Source: Amorphus coralli DSM 19760 (GTDB lineage Bacteria > Pseudomonadota > Alphaproteobacteria > Rhizobiales > Amorphaceae). Taken from it: a stretch of 64,000 nucleotides of DNA. A model generated the notes under the pieces. It worked only from the letters and a program-made list of their open reading frames with translations, searched no databases and was not told the origin of the DNA. Below, one piece after another: positions 54,543 to 63,431 of this stretch (position 1 is the stretch's first letter; every line of letters starts with the position of its first letter). The stretch spans positions 124,001 through 188,000 of the forward strand of contig NZ_KB894575.1 in assembly GCF_000374525.1 (NCBI RefSeq). Reading direction: 5' to 3'. The position numbers and the translations under genes were made by a program.

Positions 54543-55391
54543 TCAGCGCTCGGCCACCACCGGGTTCACCAGCGTGCCGATCTTGGAGATCTCGATCTCC
54601 ACCGTGTCGCCGTCCTTCATGTAGACCGGCGGCTTGCGCTTGAAGCCGACGCCGCCCGGCGTGCCGGACACGATCACGTCGCCCGGCTCCAGCGGCAGGA
54701 TGGTCGAGATGTAGGCGATCAGGTCCGGGATCGGGGTGATCAGGAGATCCGTCGTGGACTCCTGCATGACCTCGCCGTTGAGCCGGGTCGTGAGCGACAT
54801 GGTGGACGGATCCGGGATCTCGTCCGCGGTCACCATCCACGGCCCGAAGCCGCCGGTCCCCACGAACGTCTTGCCGGCCATGAACTGGCTGGTATGTCCC
54901 TGCCAGTCGCGCACCGAGCCATCATTGTAGCAGGAGTAGCCGGCCACGTGTCCCAGCGCGGCGTCCTTGGCGATGCGCCGGCCGCCCTTGCCGATGATGA
55001 CGGCCAGTTCGCCCTCATAGTCCAGCTTGTCGGACTCGCGCGGCTTGATCATCGGCTGCTGGTGGCCGCACTGGCTCGCCGGGTAACGCGGGAACAGCGT
55101 CGGGTACGGCGTGACCTCGCGACCCGTCTCCTGGACGTGGTCGTGATAGTTGAGGCCGATGCAGACGATCTTGGCCGGATCCGGAATCACCGGGTCGAAG
55201 GTGATCTCGGAAAGGGCAAAGTCGGCGTCCGACGTCGATGCGAGCTCGCGGGCCTTTTCCAGGCCATCGGTCTCCAGAAGCGCCCTCAGCGTCGGTGCGC
55301 TGGAGAGCCGGCTGCCGATATCGACGATGCCGTCATCCTTGACCACGCCGTAACCGGCGGCTCCGTTTCGGCGGTACGAGACGAGTTTCAT
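54543..55391 (-). CDS. fumarylacetoacetate hydrolase family protein
   Basis: This 282-residue protein of the FAH superfamily contains enzymes that cleave or isomerise diketo and oxo-ene acids. IVCIGLNYHDHVQETG, KLDYEGELAVIIG (metal-binding Glu pair), VAGYSCYNDGSVRDWQ and PLEPGDVIVSGTPGGVGF are family motifs. The ATG at 55391 is preceded by AGGGAAGG at longer spacing; the frame reaches 55430 without better support. It is divergent from a thioesterase gene. The substrate is not readable. Confidence 0.9.
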   Translation of the reverse strand: MKLVSYRRNGAAGYGVVKDDGIVDIGSRLSSAPTLRALLETDGLEKARELASTSDADFALSEITFDPVIPDPAKIVCIGLNYHDHVQETGREVTPYPTLFPRYPASQCGHQQPMIKPRESDKLDYEGELAVIIGKGGRRIAKDAALGHVAGYSCYNDGSVRDWQGHTSQFMAGKTFVGTGGFGPWMVTADEIPDPSTMSLTTRLNGEVMQESTTDLLITPIPDLIAYISTILPLEPGDVIVSGTPGGVGFKRKPPVYMKDGDTVEIEISKIGTLVNPVVAER

Positions 55392-55608
55392 GCGCGTGCA
55401 ACCTTCCCTCTGACAAAAACGTCCGGCCACGGTCCGGACTGCGGCCGTTTCCCTGGTCTGCCGACCATATGCAAGGGACCCTTACACTGTTCCGGCGTCC
55501 CGAACCAGAACCGGCGGTCGGCTTGCAGCGATCCCGCGAATCGCCGTCTTCTTGGTGGAGACCTCCCTCGCGCGGGCCCCGGCCCGTTTCCTTCCATCGG
55601 GCCACACC

Positions 55609-56064
55609 ATGCTAGAGACACGCTATGACATCCGGGTCGACTGGGGCCACTGCGACCCTGCCCAGATCGTCTACAACCCCAACTTCGTCGTCTGGATGGA
55701 ACACGGTGTGAACGTGCTGTTCGAGGCAGCCGGACACGCCCTCAGCGACCTGATCCGGGCCGATCCGAACCGGCGCGGCCTTCCGCTGGTGAAGAGCGAG
55801 GCGAGCTTCATGGCTCCGGCGCGCTTCGGTGAGGTGCTGGTTCTGTCGAGCCGGGTCACGCGGTTCGGGCGCACCTCCTTCGATATCGGCCACCGCTTCA
55901 CGCGGGGCGACACGGTCATCGCCGAGGGCAAGCAGATCCGCGTGTGGAGCGTTGCCGATCCCGACGACCCCGACGCGATCCGGGCCGAGCCGCTGCCGGC
56001 GGAGATCCGTGCGGGCCTTGAGGAAGACCGCATCGTCACGGTGCGCACCTTCTGGCAAGGGTGA
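55609..56064 (+). CDS. acyl-CoA thioesterase, 4-hydroxybenzoyl-CoA thioesterase-like
   Basis: This is a hot-dog domain of about 151 residues. YDIRVDWGHCDPAQIVYNPN carries the conserved active-site Asp and the Asn-rich turn of 4-hydroxybenzoyl-CoA thioesterases, and RFGRTSFDIGHRF is the central strand. The start at ATG 55609 gives a domain of the usual length. An in-frame TTG at 55552 adds 19 residues with no family similarity. It is related in type to, but clearly different from, the thioesterase of the box operon. Confidence 0.85.
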   Translation: MLETRYDIRVDWGHCDPAQIVYNPNFVVWMEHGVNVLFEAAGHALSDLIRADPNRRGLPLVKSEASFMAPARFGEVLVLSSRVTRFGRTSFDIGHRFTRGDTVIAEGKQIRVWSVADPDDPDAIRAEPLPAEIRAGLEEDRIVTVRTFWQG

Positions 56065-56086
56065 GGCGAACGAGCCGGCGGATCGC

Positions 56087-57721
56087 TCAGCCCCAGTCCG
56101 GCCGCTCCGTGCCGAACTCCGGCATCGCCGCGACGAGCCGTTGCGTGTAGGCCTCGCGCGGAGCGCGGAACAGGCACTCGGTGTCCCCTTCCTCCACGAT
56201 CCGGCCCTCGCGCATCACCAGGATGCGGTCGCACATCATCCGCACAACCGCGAGGTCGTGGCTGATGAAGAGGCAGCTCAGGCCAAGCTCCCGCTTCAAC
56301 CGCTCCAGCAGTGTCAGGATCGATGCCTGGACGGAGACATCGAGCCCCGTTGTCGGCTCGTCGAGGACCAGCAGGTCCGGCCGGGACGCCAGCGCGCGGG
56401 CAATGCCGACCCGTGTCCTTTGTCCGCCGGAGAGGCGATGGGCGCGGCGGTCGAGCAACTCGGGCGCAAGCTGCACCTGCAGCGCAAGCTCGCGGACGCG
56501 GGCTGCCAGCGCTTCGCCGCGCAGGCCCTGCAGTCGGCGCAAAGGATCGGCGATGGCATCGAACGCCGTGGCGCGCGGGTTCAGGCTGCCGGTGGCATCC
56601 TGAAACACCAGCTGGATGCGCCGGCGTTCCGGGACGGCGTGGAACCGAGCGGCGGCCATCGCCCCGATATCGGCGTCTTCGAACATGATCCGCCCGGCAT
56701 CCGGGTCGATGAGCCGGCTTACCAGCCGCGCGAGCGTGCTCTTGCCGGAGCCGCTTTCGCCGACCACGCCGACGCTCTCACCGCGCGCCAGCACAAACCC
56801 GACCTCGTCCACGGCCACCGCCTGCCCGAAGCGTTTGCTGAGCCGGCTTACCGAAAGGATCGGCGACGCGATCGCTGGGCCTTGTTCCCGTCTCGACGGC
56901 AGGGGAACGCCCGCCAGGTCGTCGATACGGACGCCCGCGCGCGGCGTCGCGGTCACCAACGCCCGCGTGTAGGGATCGCGTGGCCGAGCGAGCGTGGAGA
57001 CGGCGGGCCCCTCTTCCACGATCCGCCCCACGCGCATGACGGCGATCCGGTCGGCGTAGTGAGCCGCGAGCCCGAGATCGTGGGTCACGAGAAGCAGGCC
57101 CATTCGTCGCTCGCGCACGAGATCCGCCAGCAGATCCATGACGGCCCGTTCGCTTGCCGTGTCCAGCGCCGCCGTCGGCTCGTCGGCGATCAAGAGCGCC
57201 GGCTCGCAGGCGACCGCCATGGCGATCATGGCGCGCTGGCACATGCCGCCGGAGAGTTCGTGCGGATAGGCCCGCTCGATAGGCACGGGATCGGGAAAAC
57301 CGGCCCGCTTGAGAAGCGCCCGGGCCGCCACCTGCGCCTCCGCACGGCCCAGGTCGCGATGCGCCCGCAGGACATCGACGATGCCTTCGCCGACGCGCCG
57401 CACCGGGTTGAGGGCCGCGCGCGGGTTCTGGGCAATCATCGAGAGCGCCGCGCCGCGCACCGCTTCCAGCCGGGCATCATACGCGGTGACCAGGTCCTCT
57501 CCGTCGAAGCGGATCTTGCCCCGCGTGATCTGCGCGCCGGGCGCGAGCAGACCAATAGCGGCGGCGCCCAGCGTTGTCTTGCCGGCCCCGCTTTCGCCCA
57601 CCACTGCCAGGATTTCGCCCCGGTCGAGCGACAGCGAGACACCATCGAGGGCCACGACGGACCGCTCCGCTGATTCGAAGGCGACACCGAGGTCGCTGAT
57701 TTCCAGCAGCCGCTCAGCCAC
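56087..57721 (-). CDS. dipeptide-type ABC importer, fused dual ATPase
   Basis: This is a 544-residue protein with two complete ATPase domains in tandem. The first has Walker A GESGAGKTTLG, signature LSGGMCQRAMIAMAV and Walker B ALLIADEPTAALD. The second, from about residue 290, has GESGSGKSTLA, LSGGQRTRVGIARAL and LLVLDEPTTGLD. It resembles GsiA and fused DppD-DppF. The GTG start overlaps the permease stop by eight bases. It powers import of an oligopeptide or similar small compound. Confidence 0.93.
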   Translation of the reverse strand: MAERLLEISDLGVAFESAERSVVALDGVSLSLDRGEILAVVGESGAGKTTLGAAAIGLLAPGAQITRGKIRFDGEDLVTAYDARLEAVRGAALSMIAQNPRAALNPVRRVGEGIVDVLRAHRDLGRAEAQVAARALLKRAGFPDPVPIERAYPHELSGGMCQRAMIAMAVACEPALLIADEPTAALDTASERAVMDLLADLVRERRMGLLLVTHDLGLAAHYADRIAVMRVGRIVEEGPAVSTLARPRDPYTRALVTATPRAGVRIDDLAGVPLPSRREQGPAIASPILSVSRLSKRFGQAVAVDEVGFVLARGESVGVVGESGSGKSTLARLVSRLIDPDAGRIMFEDADIGAMAAARFHAVPERRRIQLVFQDATGSLNPRATAFDAIADPLRRLQGLRGEALAARVRELALQVQLAPELLDRRAHRLSGGQRTRVGIARALASRPDLLVLDEPTTGLDVSVQASILTLLERLKRELGLSCLFISHDLAVVRMMCDRILVMREGRIVEEGDTECLFRAPREAYTQRLVAAMPEFGTERPDWG

Positions 57722-58574
57722 GATGCCCCCGCGGATCGAGCCGGTCGCGCAGACCGTCGCCGAGCAGGTTGAAGGCCAGCACCGCGAGCGTCAGGGCCAG
57801 GCCGGGAAAGGCCACCAGCCACCACTTGCCGGCGGTCAGGTAGCGGGCGCCTTCCGCCACCATAATCCCCCACTCCGGTGTCGGCGGCTCCACCCCGACG
57901 CCAAGAAAGGAAAGGCCGGCCGCGTTGAGGATCGCCCAGCCGAGATTAAGCGAGGCCTGCACCGCCAGCACCGGCATCACGTTGGGCAAGAGCACGCCGA
58001 ACACCACCCGCCCCGGCCCATTGCCGGCGAGCCGGGCCGCTTCGACCCACCCTGCGCCGGCCCGGGCATTCACCTCCGCCCGGGTCAGCCGGACGTAGAA
58101 GGGCAGGTTCACCACCGCCGTGGCGACGACGATGGTGACGGCGCCTCCGCCCAGTGCCGCCGCCAGCGCGATCGCCAGGATGAACAGCGGAAAGGCCAGC
58201 AGCACGTCCACGCCCCGTCCGACGATGCGGTCGAGGAGCCCGCCCCGATAGCCGCACACCGCACCCAGAACGGAGCCCAGCGCCAGGGAGGCGACCACGG
58301 CGGAGAGGGCAATCGCCAGGTCGAGGCGGGTCGCGGCGATCAGGCGGGAAAAGACGTCGCGGCCCACCTGGTCGGTGCCGGCCCAGTGGGCGGCGCTCGG
58401 CGGCGCGAGCGCGTTCGCCGCGTCGGAGGCAAGCGGATCGTAGGGCGCGATCCAGGGCGCCAGCACCGCCACCGCGACAAGAGCGATCACGCCCGCGCCG
58501 GACAGCGCCGTCAGCGCGTCCGGGCGCCGCCTGTCACCCGTGCCCCGTGTCAGCCGGTTCGCCGCCGCCCTCAT
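57714..58574 (-). CDS. dipeptide-type ABC importer permease, DppC-like
   Basis: This 286-residue inner-membrane permease has the short cytoplasmic start and WAGTDQVGRDVFSRLIAATR, the DppC/OppC signature. The coupling segment is EAARLAGNGPGRVVFGVLLPNVMP. The ATG at 58574 overlaps the DppB-type stop (ATGA). Confidence 0.92.
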   Translation of the reverse strand: MRAAANRLTRGTGDRRRPDALTALSGAGVIALVAVAVLAPWIAPYDPLASDAANALAPPSAAHWAGTDQVGRDVFSRLIAATRLDLAIALSAVVASLALGSVLGAVCGYRGGLLDRIVGRGVDVLLAFPLFILAIALAAALGGGAVTIVVATAVVNLPFYVRLTRAEVNARAGAGWVEAARLAGNGPGRVVFGVLLPNVMPVLAVQASLNLGWAILNAAGLSFLGVGVEPPTPEWGIMVAEGARYLTAGKWWLVAFPGLALTLAVLAFNLLGDGLRDRLDPRGHRG

Positions 58575-59602
58575 GCCAGCGTCACCCGCGGGTCGGCCAG
58601 CCGGTAGGCGAGATCGATCACCAGGTTGAGCACCACATAGATCAGCGCCATCAGCAGCACGAAGCCCTGCACGGGTGCGAAGTCGCCGGCGGCCAGCGCA
58701 TCCAGCGAATAGGAGGCGATGCCGGGCCAGGCGAACACCTTCTCCACCAGGACGCTGGCACCCAGGAGTGTCGAGATCACCGTGCCGGCCACCGTCAGCA
58801 CCGGTACCAGCGCGGTGCGCAGGCCGTAGACGAGAACCACGCGACGACGGCCGATGCCGAGAGCGCGGGCGGCGCGCACGTGCTCACTCGCCATCGCCTC
58901 CAGCATCGCCGCCCGGGTGATCCGCACCAGCGGCGCCATGACGAACAGCGCCAGCGTGGCTGCCGGAAGCACCAGCTGCGCCGCCGCCGCCCGGAACGCC
59001 GCGGGGTCTGCGGCAAGCAGGCTGTCGACCAGCAGAAACCCGGTGATGCGCGGCGGAGGGTCCAGGAACACGTCGAGCCGCCCGGTCGGATCCGGCGCCC
59101 AGCCGAGCCGGTAGTAGAAGACGTAGATAAGCAAAAGGCCGGTCACGAAGGTCGGGATCGCGACACCCAGCGTTCCCACCACCCGCACGCCGTGATCGAG
59201 CAGCGTTGCGGGCCGGAGCGCGGCTGCAACGCCCAGCGGCAACGCCACGGCGACGGCCGCGATCAGCGCCACCAGGATCAGCTCCAGCGATGCCGGCAAC
59301 CGCTCCATCAGGTCGGTCGCCACCGGCTGTCCGGTGACGAAGGACTGGCCGAGATCGCCTTGCGCCAGGTCGCCGAGATACACGAGGAACTGCTCCGGGA
59401 TCGGCCCGTCGAGGCCCAGCCGGGCCCGGATCTCCGCGATCTCTTCTGGCCCCGCGGACGGCGACGAGGCCATCAGGCTCGCCGGATCGCCGGGCAGGAT
59501 CCGCATCAGCACGAACGTCACCACCAGCACGCCGAAGAGCGCCGGCACTGCGGCGGCGAGCCGCCGCGCCACGATGGCAACGATCCGCATCAGCCCCGCC
59601 AT
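58571..59602 (-). CDS. dipeptide-type ABC importer permease, DppB-like
   Basis: This 343-residue permease has the N-terminal helix LAAAVPALFGVLVVTFVLMR, the periplasmic LPGDPASLM segment and the coupling segment HVRAARALGIGRRRVVLVYG. Length and pattern match DppB/OppB. It follows the binding-protein gene with a 61-base gap. Confidence 0.92.
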   Translation of the reverse strand: MAGLMRIVAIVARRLAAAVPALFGVLVVTFVLMRILPGDPASLMASSPSAGPEEIAEIRARLGLDGPIPEQFLVYLGDLAQGDLGQSFVTGQPVATDLMERLPASLELILVALIAAVAVALPLGVAAALRPATLLDHGVRVVGTLGVAIPTFVTGLLLIYVFYYRLGWAPDPTGRLDVFLDPPPRITGFLLVDSLLAADPAAFRAAAAQLVLPAATLALFVMAPLVRITRAAMLEAMASEHVRAARALGIGRRRVVLVYGLRTALVPVLTVAGTVISTLLGASVLVEKVFAWPGIASYSLDALAAGDFAPVQGFVLLMALIYVVLNLVIDLAYRLADPRVTLA

Positions 59603-59663
59603 GGCCCTGTCCCCAGGCGGCCCGGTCGCATCGCGCCTTCAGCCGGTAAGCGGTTCCTCGCGC

Positions 59664-61274
59664 CTAGCGTCGCTGCAGGTCGCGCACGTCGACATAGTAG
59701 TGGTACCAGGTCGTGAACCCCTCGATGTCCTTGCCCAGGACCACATCCTGGGTCGGCTGCCAGAGAAAGGCCATGGGCACCTCTTCAGCCGCAAGCGCGA
59801 TGAGCCGCTTCGCCACGGCGTCATAGGCCGCCTGGTCGGCCTCGTAGCGCGCCTTCGGCAGCAGCGCCTCGACCTCCTCGTTGCGCCAGCTGGAGAAGTT
59901 CCAGCGCGACGGCCCGCTCAGGAAGATGCGGAAGAAATACTCCGCCGACGGAAACAGCGCGTAGGAGCGCTCCAGCAGCAGCGGCAACCGCTTCTCGGTG
60001 ATCGCTTCGGCCATCTGCGCATCCGGCAGCTTGTCGATGGTCACCTCGATGCCGATGCCGCCGAGGGCCTCCTGCACCAGCGTCGCCGCCGGCTCCGCCC
60101 AGGCCGCGCGGTTGACGGCGAAGGAGAGCGTCGTCTCGAACCCGTCCGGGTAACCGGCCTCGGCCAGGAGCGCCCTCGCCTTTTCCGGATCGGTGGCCAG
60201 CGGCAGCGCCTGCGGGAAGTCGGCGCCCTCCGGCCCGTCCTGCCATTCGGCGCCGTAAAGCTTGCCGCCGAGGCCCGAGGCGGCCGCACTCAGCATGGCG
60301 TCGTAGGGCAGCGCCAGCGCCACGGCGCGCCGCACCGCCGCGTCGTCGAAGGGGGCCATCCGGGTGTTGAAGACCAGCGCCATGAATGCCGTCGGCCGCG
60401 GCACGGACACGACCTGGACCTCGCCGCGATCGCGCAGCGCCTTCACGTCCTCGCCCTGCAGGTCGGTGGCCACGTCCGCGTCGCCCCGCTCCACCAGGGC
60501 GGCCCGGGTAGAGGCGTCCGGCACGGTCTGGACGATGACCCGCGGAAAGGCGGGCAGCTCACCGCCGCTCCAGTCGTCGTTGCGTGTCAGCACCACCTGC
60601 TGCCCCGGCTTGTAGCTCTCCACCGCGTAGGCGCCACTGGACGCCGTATGGGTCTTCAGCCACTCCACGCCCCAGGGATCGTCCGGCCCGGCCTCTCGCT
60701 TTACCAGGGCCGAGTTGAACATCGGCGCGTAGAGCGAGGCGAGGTTCGGCAGCGCCAGCCGGTCGACCTGCGGAAGGGTGATCTCCACCGTGCGTGCATC
60801 GACGACGCGGAACTGGTCGGGGCTCGTGAGCGAGCCGGTCTTCAGCTGCGCCTTCGACATGGTCTCGGCGCTCACCGCGCGGTCGAGCGACCATTTCACG
60901 TCCTCCGCCGTCACCGGCGTGCCATCCTGCCAGACGGCGTCGGGGCGCAGGTGTACGGTAATGGTCAGCCCGTCCTCGCTGACCTCGACGCTTTCGGCCA
61001 GTTCGCCGCGGATGGCGTTGAAGTCGAACACGTAGGTCCCGTCGCCGCGCGGCGTGCGCTCGTAGGCCACCAGCCGGTCGTAGGTGGCCGTGCTCAGCGC
61101 CAGCGCGTCGGGCGTCGCCCCCAGCGTCATCGGATCGAGCGAATTCACCGTGCCGCTAGTGACGGCGCGCAGCGTCTCCGCCCGGCTCTGCGCCTCGGCG
61201 CCGTTGGGAGTGAGCCAGCCAGACGCCAGGGCGGCGACCAGCATGGGGAGAAGGCGGCGGGTAATGCGGACCAT
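59664..61274 (-). CDS. ABC importer substrate-binding protein, family 5
   Basis: This 536-residue extracellular binding protein of the peptide/nickel/opine family (SBP_bac_5) has a signal peptide ending near GAEAQS at about residue 29. LRPDAVWQDGTPVTAEDVKWSL is the diagnostic family segment (its central part, DGTPVTAEDVKWSL, is clearest). It is the first gene of the importer operon and is divergent from the GntR gene. The family binds peptides, sugars, opines and other compounds, so the ligand is open. Confidence 0.9.
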   Translation of the reverse strand: MVRITRRLLPMLVAALASGWLTPNGAEAQSRAETLRAVTSGTVNSLDPMTLGATPDALALSTATYDRLVAYERTPRGDGTYVFDFNAIRGELAESVEVSEDGLTITVHLRPDAVWQDGTPVTAEDVKWSLDRAVSAETMSKAQLKTGSLTSPDQFRVVDARTVEITLPQVDRLALPNLASLYAPMFNSALVKREAGPDDPWGVEWLKTHTASSGAYAVESYKPGQQVVLTRNDDWSGGELPAFPRVIVQTVPDASTRAALVERGDADVATDLQGEDVKALRDRGEVQVVSVPRPTAFMALVFNTRMAPFDDAAVRRAVALALPYDAMLSAAASGLGGKLYGAEWQDGPEGADFPQALPLATDPEKARALLAEAGYPDGFETTLSFAVNRAAWAEPAATLVQEALGGIGIEVTIDKLPDAQMAEAITEKRLPLLLERSYALFPSAEYFFRIFLSGPSRWNFSSWRNEEVEALLPKARYEADQAAYDAVAKRLIALAAEEVPMAFLWQPTQDVVLGKDIEGFTTWYHYYVDVRDLQRR

Positions 61275-61409
61275 GATTGTCTGTCCTCAACCGTCGGCGC
61301 GTGGGCCGGATGTCTTGGTGGTCGCCATAGGCCACATCCGACGGGGAAAGGTCCAGAGGCAGGCGCGCCACGATTGCAGGCGACGCCGGAAGCCGGTATC
61401 CATGGAGAA

Positions 61410-61427
61410 TTGATATATTAGTTTCCG
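61410..61427. promoter_or_regulatory. GntR operator candidate upstream of the GntR gene
   Basis: TTGATATATTAGTTTCC, ending at the GTG of the GntR gene, shares the half-site TTGAxATATTA with the near-perfect palindrome at 63191-63210. The position suggests autoregulation and control of the divergent importer. Assignment is inferred. Confidence 0.4.
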
Positions 61428-61435
61428 TGGAGCTC

Positions 61436-62167
61436 ATGTCGAGCGTCGAGCCCATCCCCTCCGCGCTGTTCGAGCAGGGTGTCGACCCTTTCGCCGACGT
61501 CCGCGTCGACCGCAAGCGGCCGGCGGTCGCGCAGATCTACGAGCAGCTGCGCGCGCGCATCCTCTCGCTGGCCGTCCCCCCTGGCGCGACCCTGTCGCGG
61601 GCGGCCCTGTCCGACCGGTTCGGGGTCAGCCAGCAGCCGGTGCGCGAGGCGATCCTCAGGCTGGAGGAGGAGGGCCTCGTCGAGACCTATCCCCAGTCCG
61701 CCACCAAGGTCGCGAAGATCGATCTGCAGAGCGTGCGCGAGGCCCAGTTCCTGCGCCTTTCTGTCGAACTGGAAGTGGTGCGCATGCTGGCGCTCGCCGA
61801 CGGCCTCGACCTCTTTCCCATCGAGAGCCTGATCCTGCAGCAGGAGCGCCACCTCAAGCGGGATGATTTCACCGCCTTCGCCGAGGCCGACCGGGAGATG
61901 CACCGCACCATGCAGGACATGGCCGGCGTGCACGGCCTGTGGGGCCTGATCAGAAGCCGCAGCGGCCATCTCGACCGGCTGCGCCACCTCCACTTGCCGA
62001 CGCCCGGCAAGGCGCAGAGCATAATCGCGGGCCATCGCGGCATCCTGGCGGCCCTCGAAGCGCGCGATCCCGAGGCCGCCCAGGCGGCCCTGAGACACCA
62101 TCTGTCCGGCACGCTCGCCAGCATCGGCGAGCTGCGCGAGCGCTTCCCCGACCACATCACCGACTGA
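61436..62167 (+). CDS. GntR family regulator, FCD subfamily
   Basis: This transcription factor of about 243 residues has an N-terminal winged helix (RAALSDRFGVSQQPVREAIL, EEGLVETYPQSATKVA) and an all-helical FCD ligand domain with metal-site His residues (EADREMHRTMQDM, HLDRLRHLHL, HRGILAALEARD). I place the start at ATG 61436 with GGAG just upstream; the GTG at 61427 in frame is an alternative. It is divergent from the family-5 importer operon, its likely target. Confidence 0.9.
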   Translation: MSSVEPIPSALFEQGVDPFADVRVDRKRPAVAQIYEQLRARILSLAVPPGATLSRAALSDRFGVSQQPVREAILRLEEEGLVETYPQSATKVAKIDLQSVREAQFLRLSVELEVVRMLALADGLDLFPIESLILQQERHLKRDDFTAFAEADREMHRTMQDMAGVHGLWGLIRSRSGHLDRLRHLHLPTPGKAQSIIAGHRGILAALEARDPEAAQAALRHHLSGTLASIGELRERFPDHITD

Positions 62168-62179
62168 GGCGGAAGCGCT

Positions 62180-62205
62180 CCCCGCCGCCCGAGCGGACGG
62201 CGGGG
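62180..62205. terminator. hairpin between convergent GntR and VIT1/CCC1 genes
   Basis: An 8-bp GC stem CCCCGCCG / CGGCGGGG with a 10-base loop lies between convergent stops. There is no strong T-run on either side. Confidence 0.5.
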
Positions 62206-62213
62206 CTGTCGCC

Positions 62214-62918
62214 CTACACGCTGACGCCGAAGATCCAGCCCACCCCGGCCGTGACCGCCATGGCGAAAATGCCCCAGACCACGACCCGGACGGTGGCCCG
62301 CCCGACCGGCGCGGCGCCGGCCTTGGCACCCAGCGCGCCGAGCGCGGCGAGGGTGATGATGGTGACGATCAGCACCACCGGGATGATCGAACCGGCCGGC
62401 GCAAGCACCGCCGCCAGCAGCGGTACCGACGCCGCGATGCTGAAGGTGACGGCCGAGGCGAACGCCGCCTGGATCGGGTTCGCCGCGTTCACCTCGGACA
62501 GCCCGAGCTCGTCACGCACATGGGTGCCGAGCGCATCCGTCTCCGTCAGTTCCCTTGCCACCAGCTCTGCGGTGGAGCTGCTCAGGCCCTTCTCCTCGTA
62601 AATCGCGGTCAGTTCGGCCAGCTCCGCGTCGGGGAACTCGCGCAACGCCTGCTTTTCCCGGCGAATGTCGGCCCGCTCGACGTCGGACTGGGACGAGACG
62701 GACACGTACTCGCCGGCCGCCATCGACATGGCGCCCGCCGTCAACCCGGCGATACCGGCGACGAAAACGCTGTTCGGATCGGCATCGGCCGCGGCCACGC
62801 CCACGATCAGGGAGGCAACGGACACGATCCCGTCATTGGCGCCAAGCACGGCGGCGCGCAGCCAGCCGCTGCGTGTGACGTAGTGCGGGTCTCCCGGGTG
62901 GGCTGAAGCTTCCGGCAT
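62214..62918 (-). CDS. VIT1/CCC1 family transporter (iron or manganese)
   Basis: This 234-residue membrane protein has the family start LRAAVLGANDGIVSVASLIV, AGLTAGAMSMAAGEYVSVSS and three C-terminal helices. The cytoplasmic segment (QSDVERADIRREKQALREFP) is Glu/Arg-rich and fits the metal-binding helix region. Family members move Fe2+ or Mn2+ out of the cytoplasm in plants and fungi; the bacterial role is less clear. It stands alone between the GntR and RraA-family genes. Confidence 0.9.
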   Translation of the reverse strand: MPEASAHPGDPHYVTRSGWLRAAVLGANDGIVSVASLIVGVAAADADPNSVFVAGIAGLTAGAMSMAAGEYVSVSSQSDVERADIRREKQALREFPDAELAELTAIYEEKGLSSSTAELVARELTETDALGTHVRDELGLSEVNAANPIQAAFASAVTFSIAASVPLLAAVLAPAGSIIPVVLIVTIITLAALGALGAKAGAAPVGRATVRVVVWGIFAMAVTAGVGWIFGVSV

Positions 62919-63427
62919 GATCTTCCCATCGCAATTCTGGAACAGGTCTCGACTGCCTCACCAAACGACGGGAAGCCTAATGCTTTCATGACAAGGGCCG
63001 AAATCGTGGCGCGCGCAACCGGAGGGCGGCCCGCCGGCCCCGCTCATGGACCGGCTCATATCAACCGGTTGGCCAGGAATCGGGCGGCCTCCCGCACCAC
63101 GCCGAGCCGCCGGCCCCACCCAGCTTGTCGACGATGAGCGGTCGGAAGGCCCGCGCAATCGCCTGCGGCAAATCCGATTGACGTGCCATTTTGACATATT
63201 AATATTTCAATTGGTGTGCGCAGCCGGACCGGCTTCTGATCCGAGCGCACCGTTTGAACGATGGCACCAGCTGACGACAGGCCCGGGCAGCGCCGGCCAA
63301 TCGCGCTCTGGCCCGGTGGATCCGGCTCGAAAAGGAAACGAAGGGGCATGAGCACCATGCAACGCAGCCGCTCGGGTGGCACGGAAAGCAGGACCGGCGG
63401 GCGGAGCGCGGCCTCGGGAGCGACCCG
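62919..63427. promoter_or_regulatory. intergenic region upstream of the RraA-family gene
   Basis: This stretch of about 509 bases holds the palindrome at 63191-63210 and a possible 27-codon leader frame at 63348-63431. I see no other gene; open frames here have unusual composition and no recognisable motif. Confidence 0.45.
63191..63210. promoter_or_regulatory. 20-base near-perfect palindrome, GntR operator candidate
   Basis: The sequence TTGACATATTAATATTTCAA is symmetric at 18 of 20 positions and is strikingly A/T-rich in a GC-rich setting. Its left half recurs upstream of the GntR gene. It is 218 bases upstream of the RraA-family start. Confidence 0.55.
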
Positions 63428-63431
63428 GTGA
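63348..63431 (+). CDS. possible leader peptide, 27 codons
   Basis: An ATG at 63348 opens a 27-codon Ser/Arg/Gly-rich frame (MSTMQRSRSGGTES and so on). It ends in a TGA overlapping the GTG start of the RraA-family gene (GTGA). AAGGA lies about ten bases upstream. The overlap could couple translation, but composition alone cannot show it is expressed. Confidence 0.3.
   Translation: MSTMQRSRSGGTESRTGGRSAASGATR

Noticed and set aside
63191-63219. TTGACA at 63191 as a -35 box
   Set aside because: No -10-like hexamer lies 16-18 bases downstream; the symmetry of the site fits an operator better.
63046-63351. A 101-codon plus-strand frame between the VIT1/CCC1 and RraA-family genes
   Set aside because: It crosses the A/T-rich palindrome, has no ribosome binding site and shows no recognisable motif.
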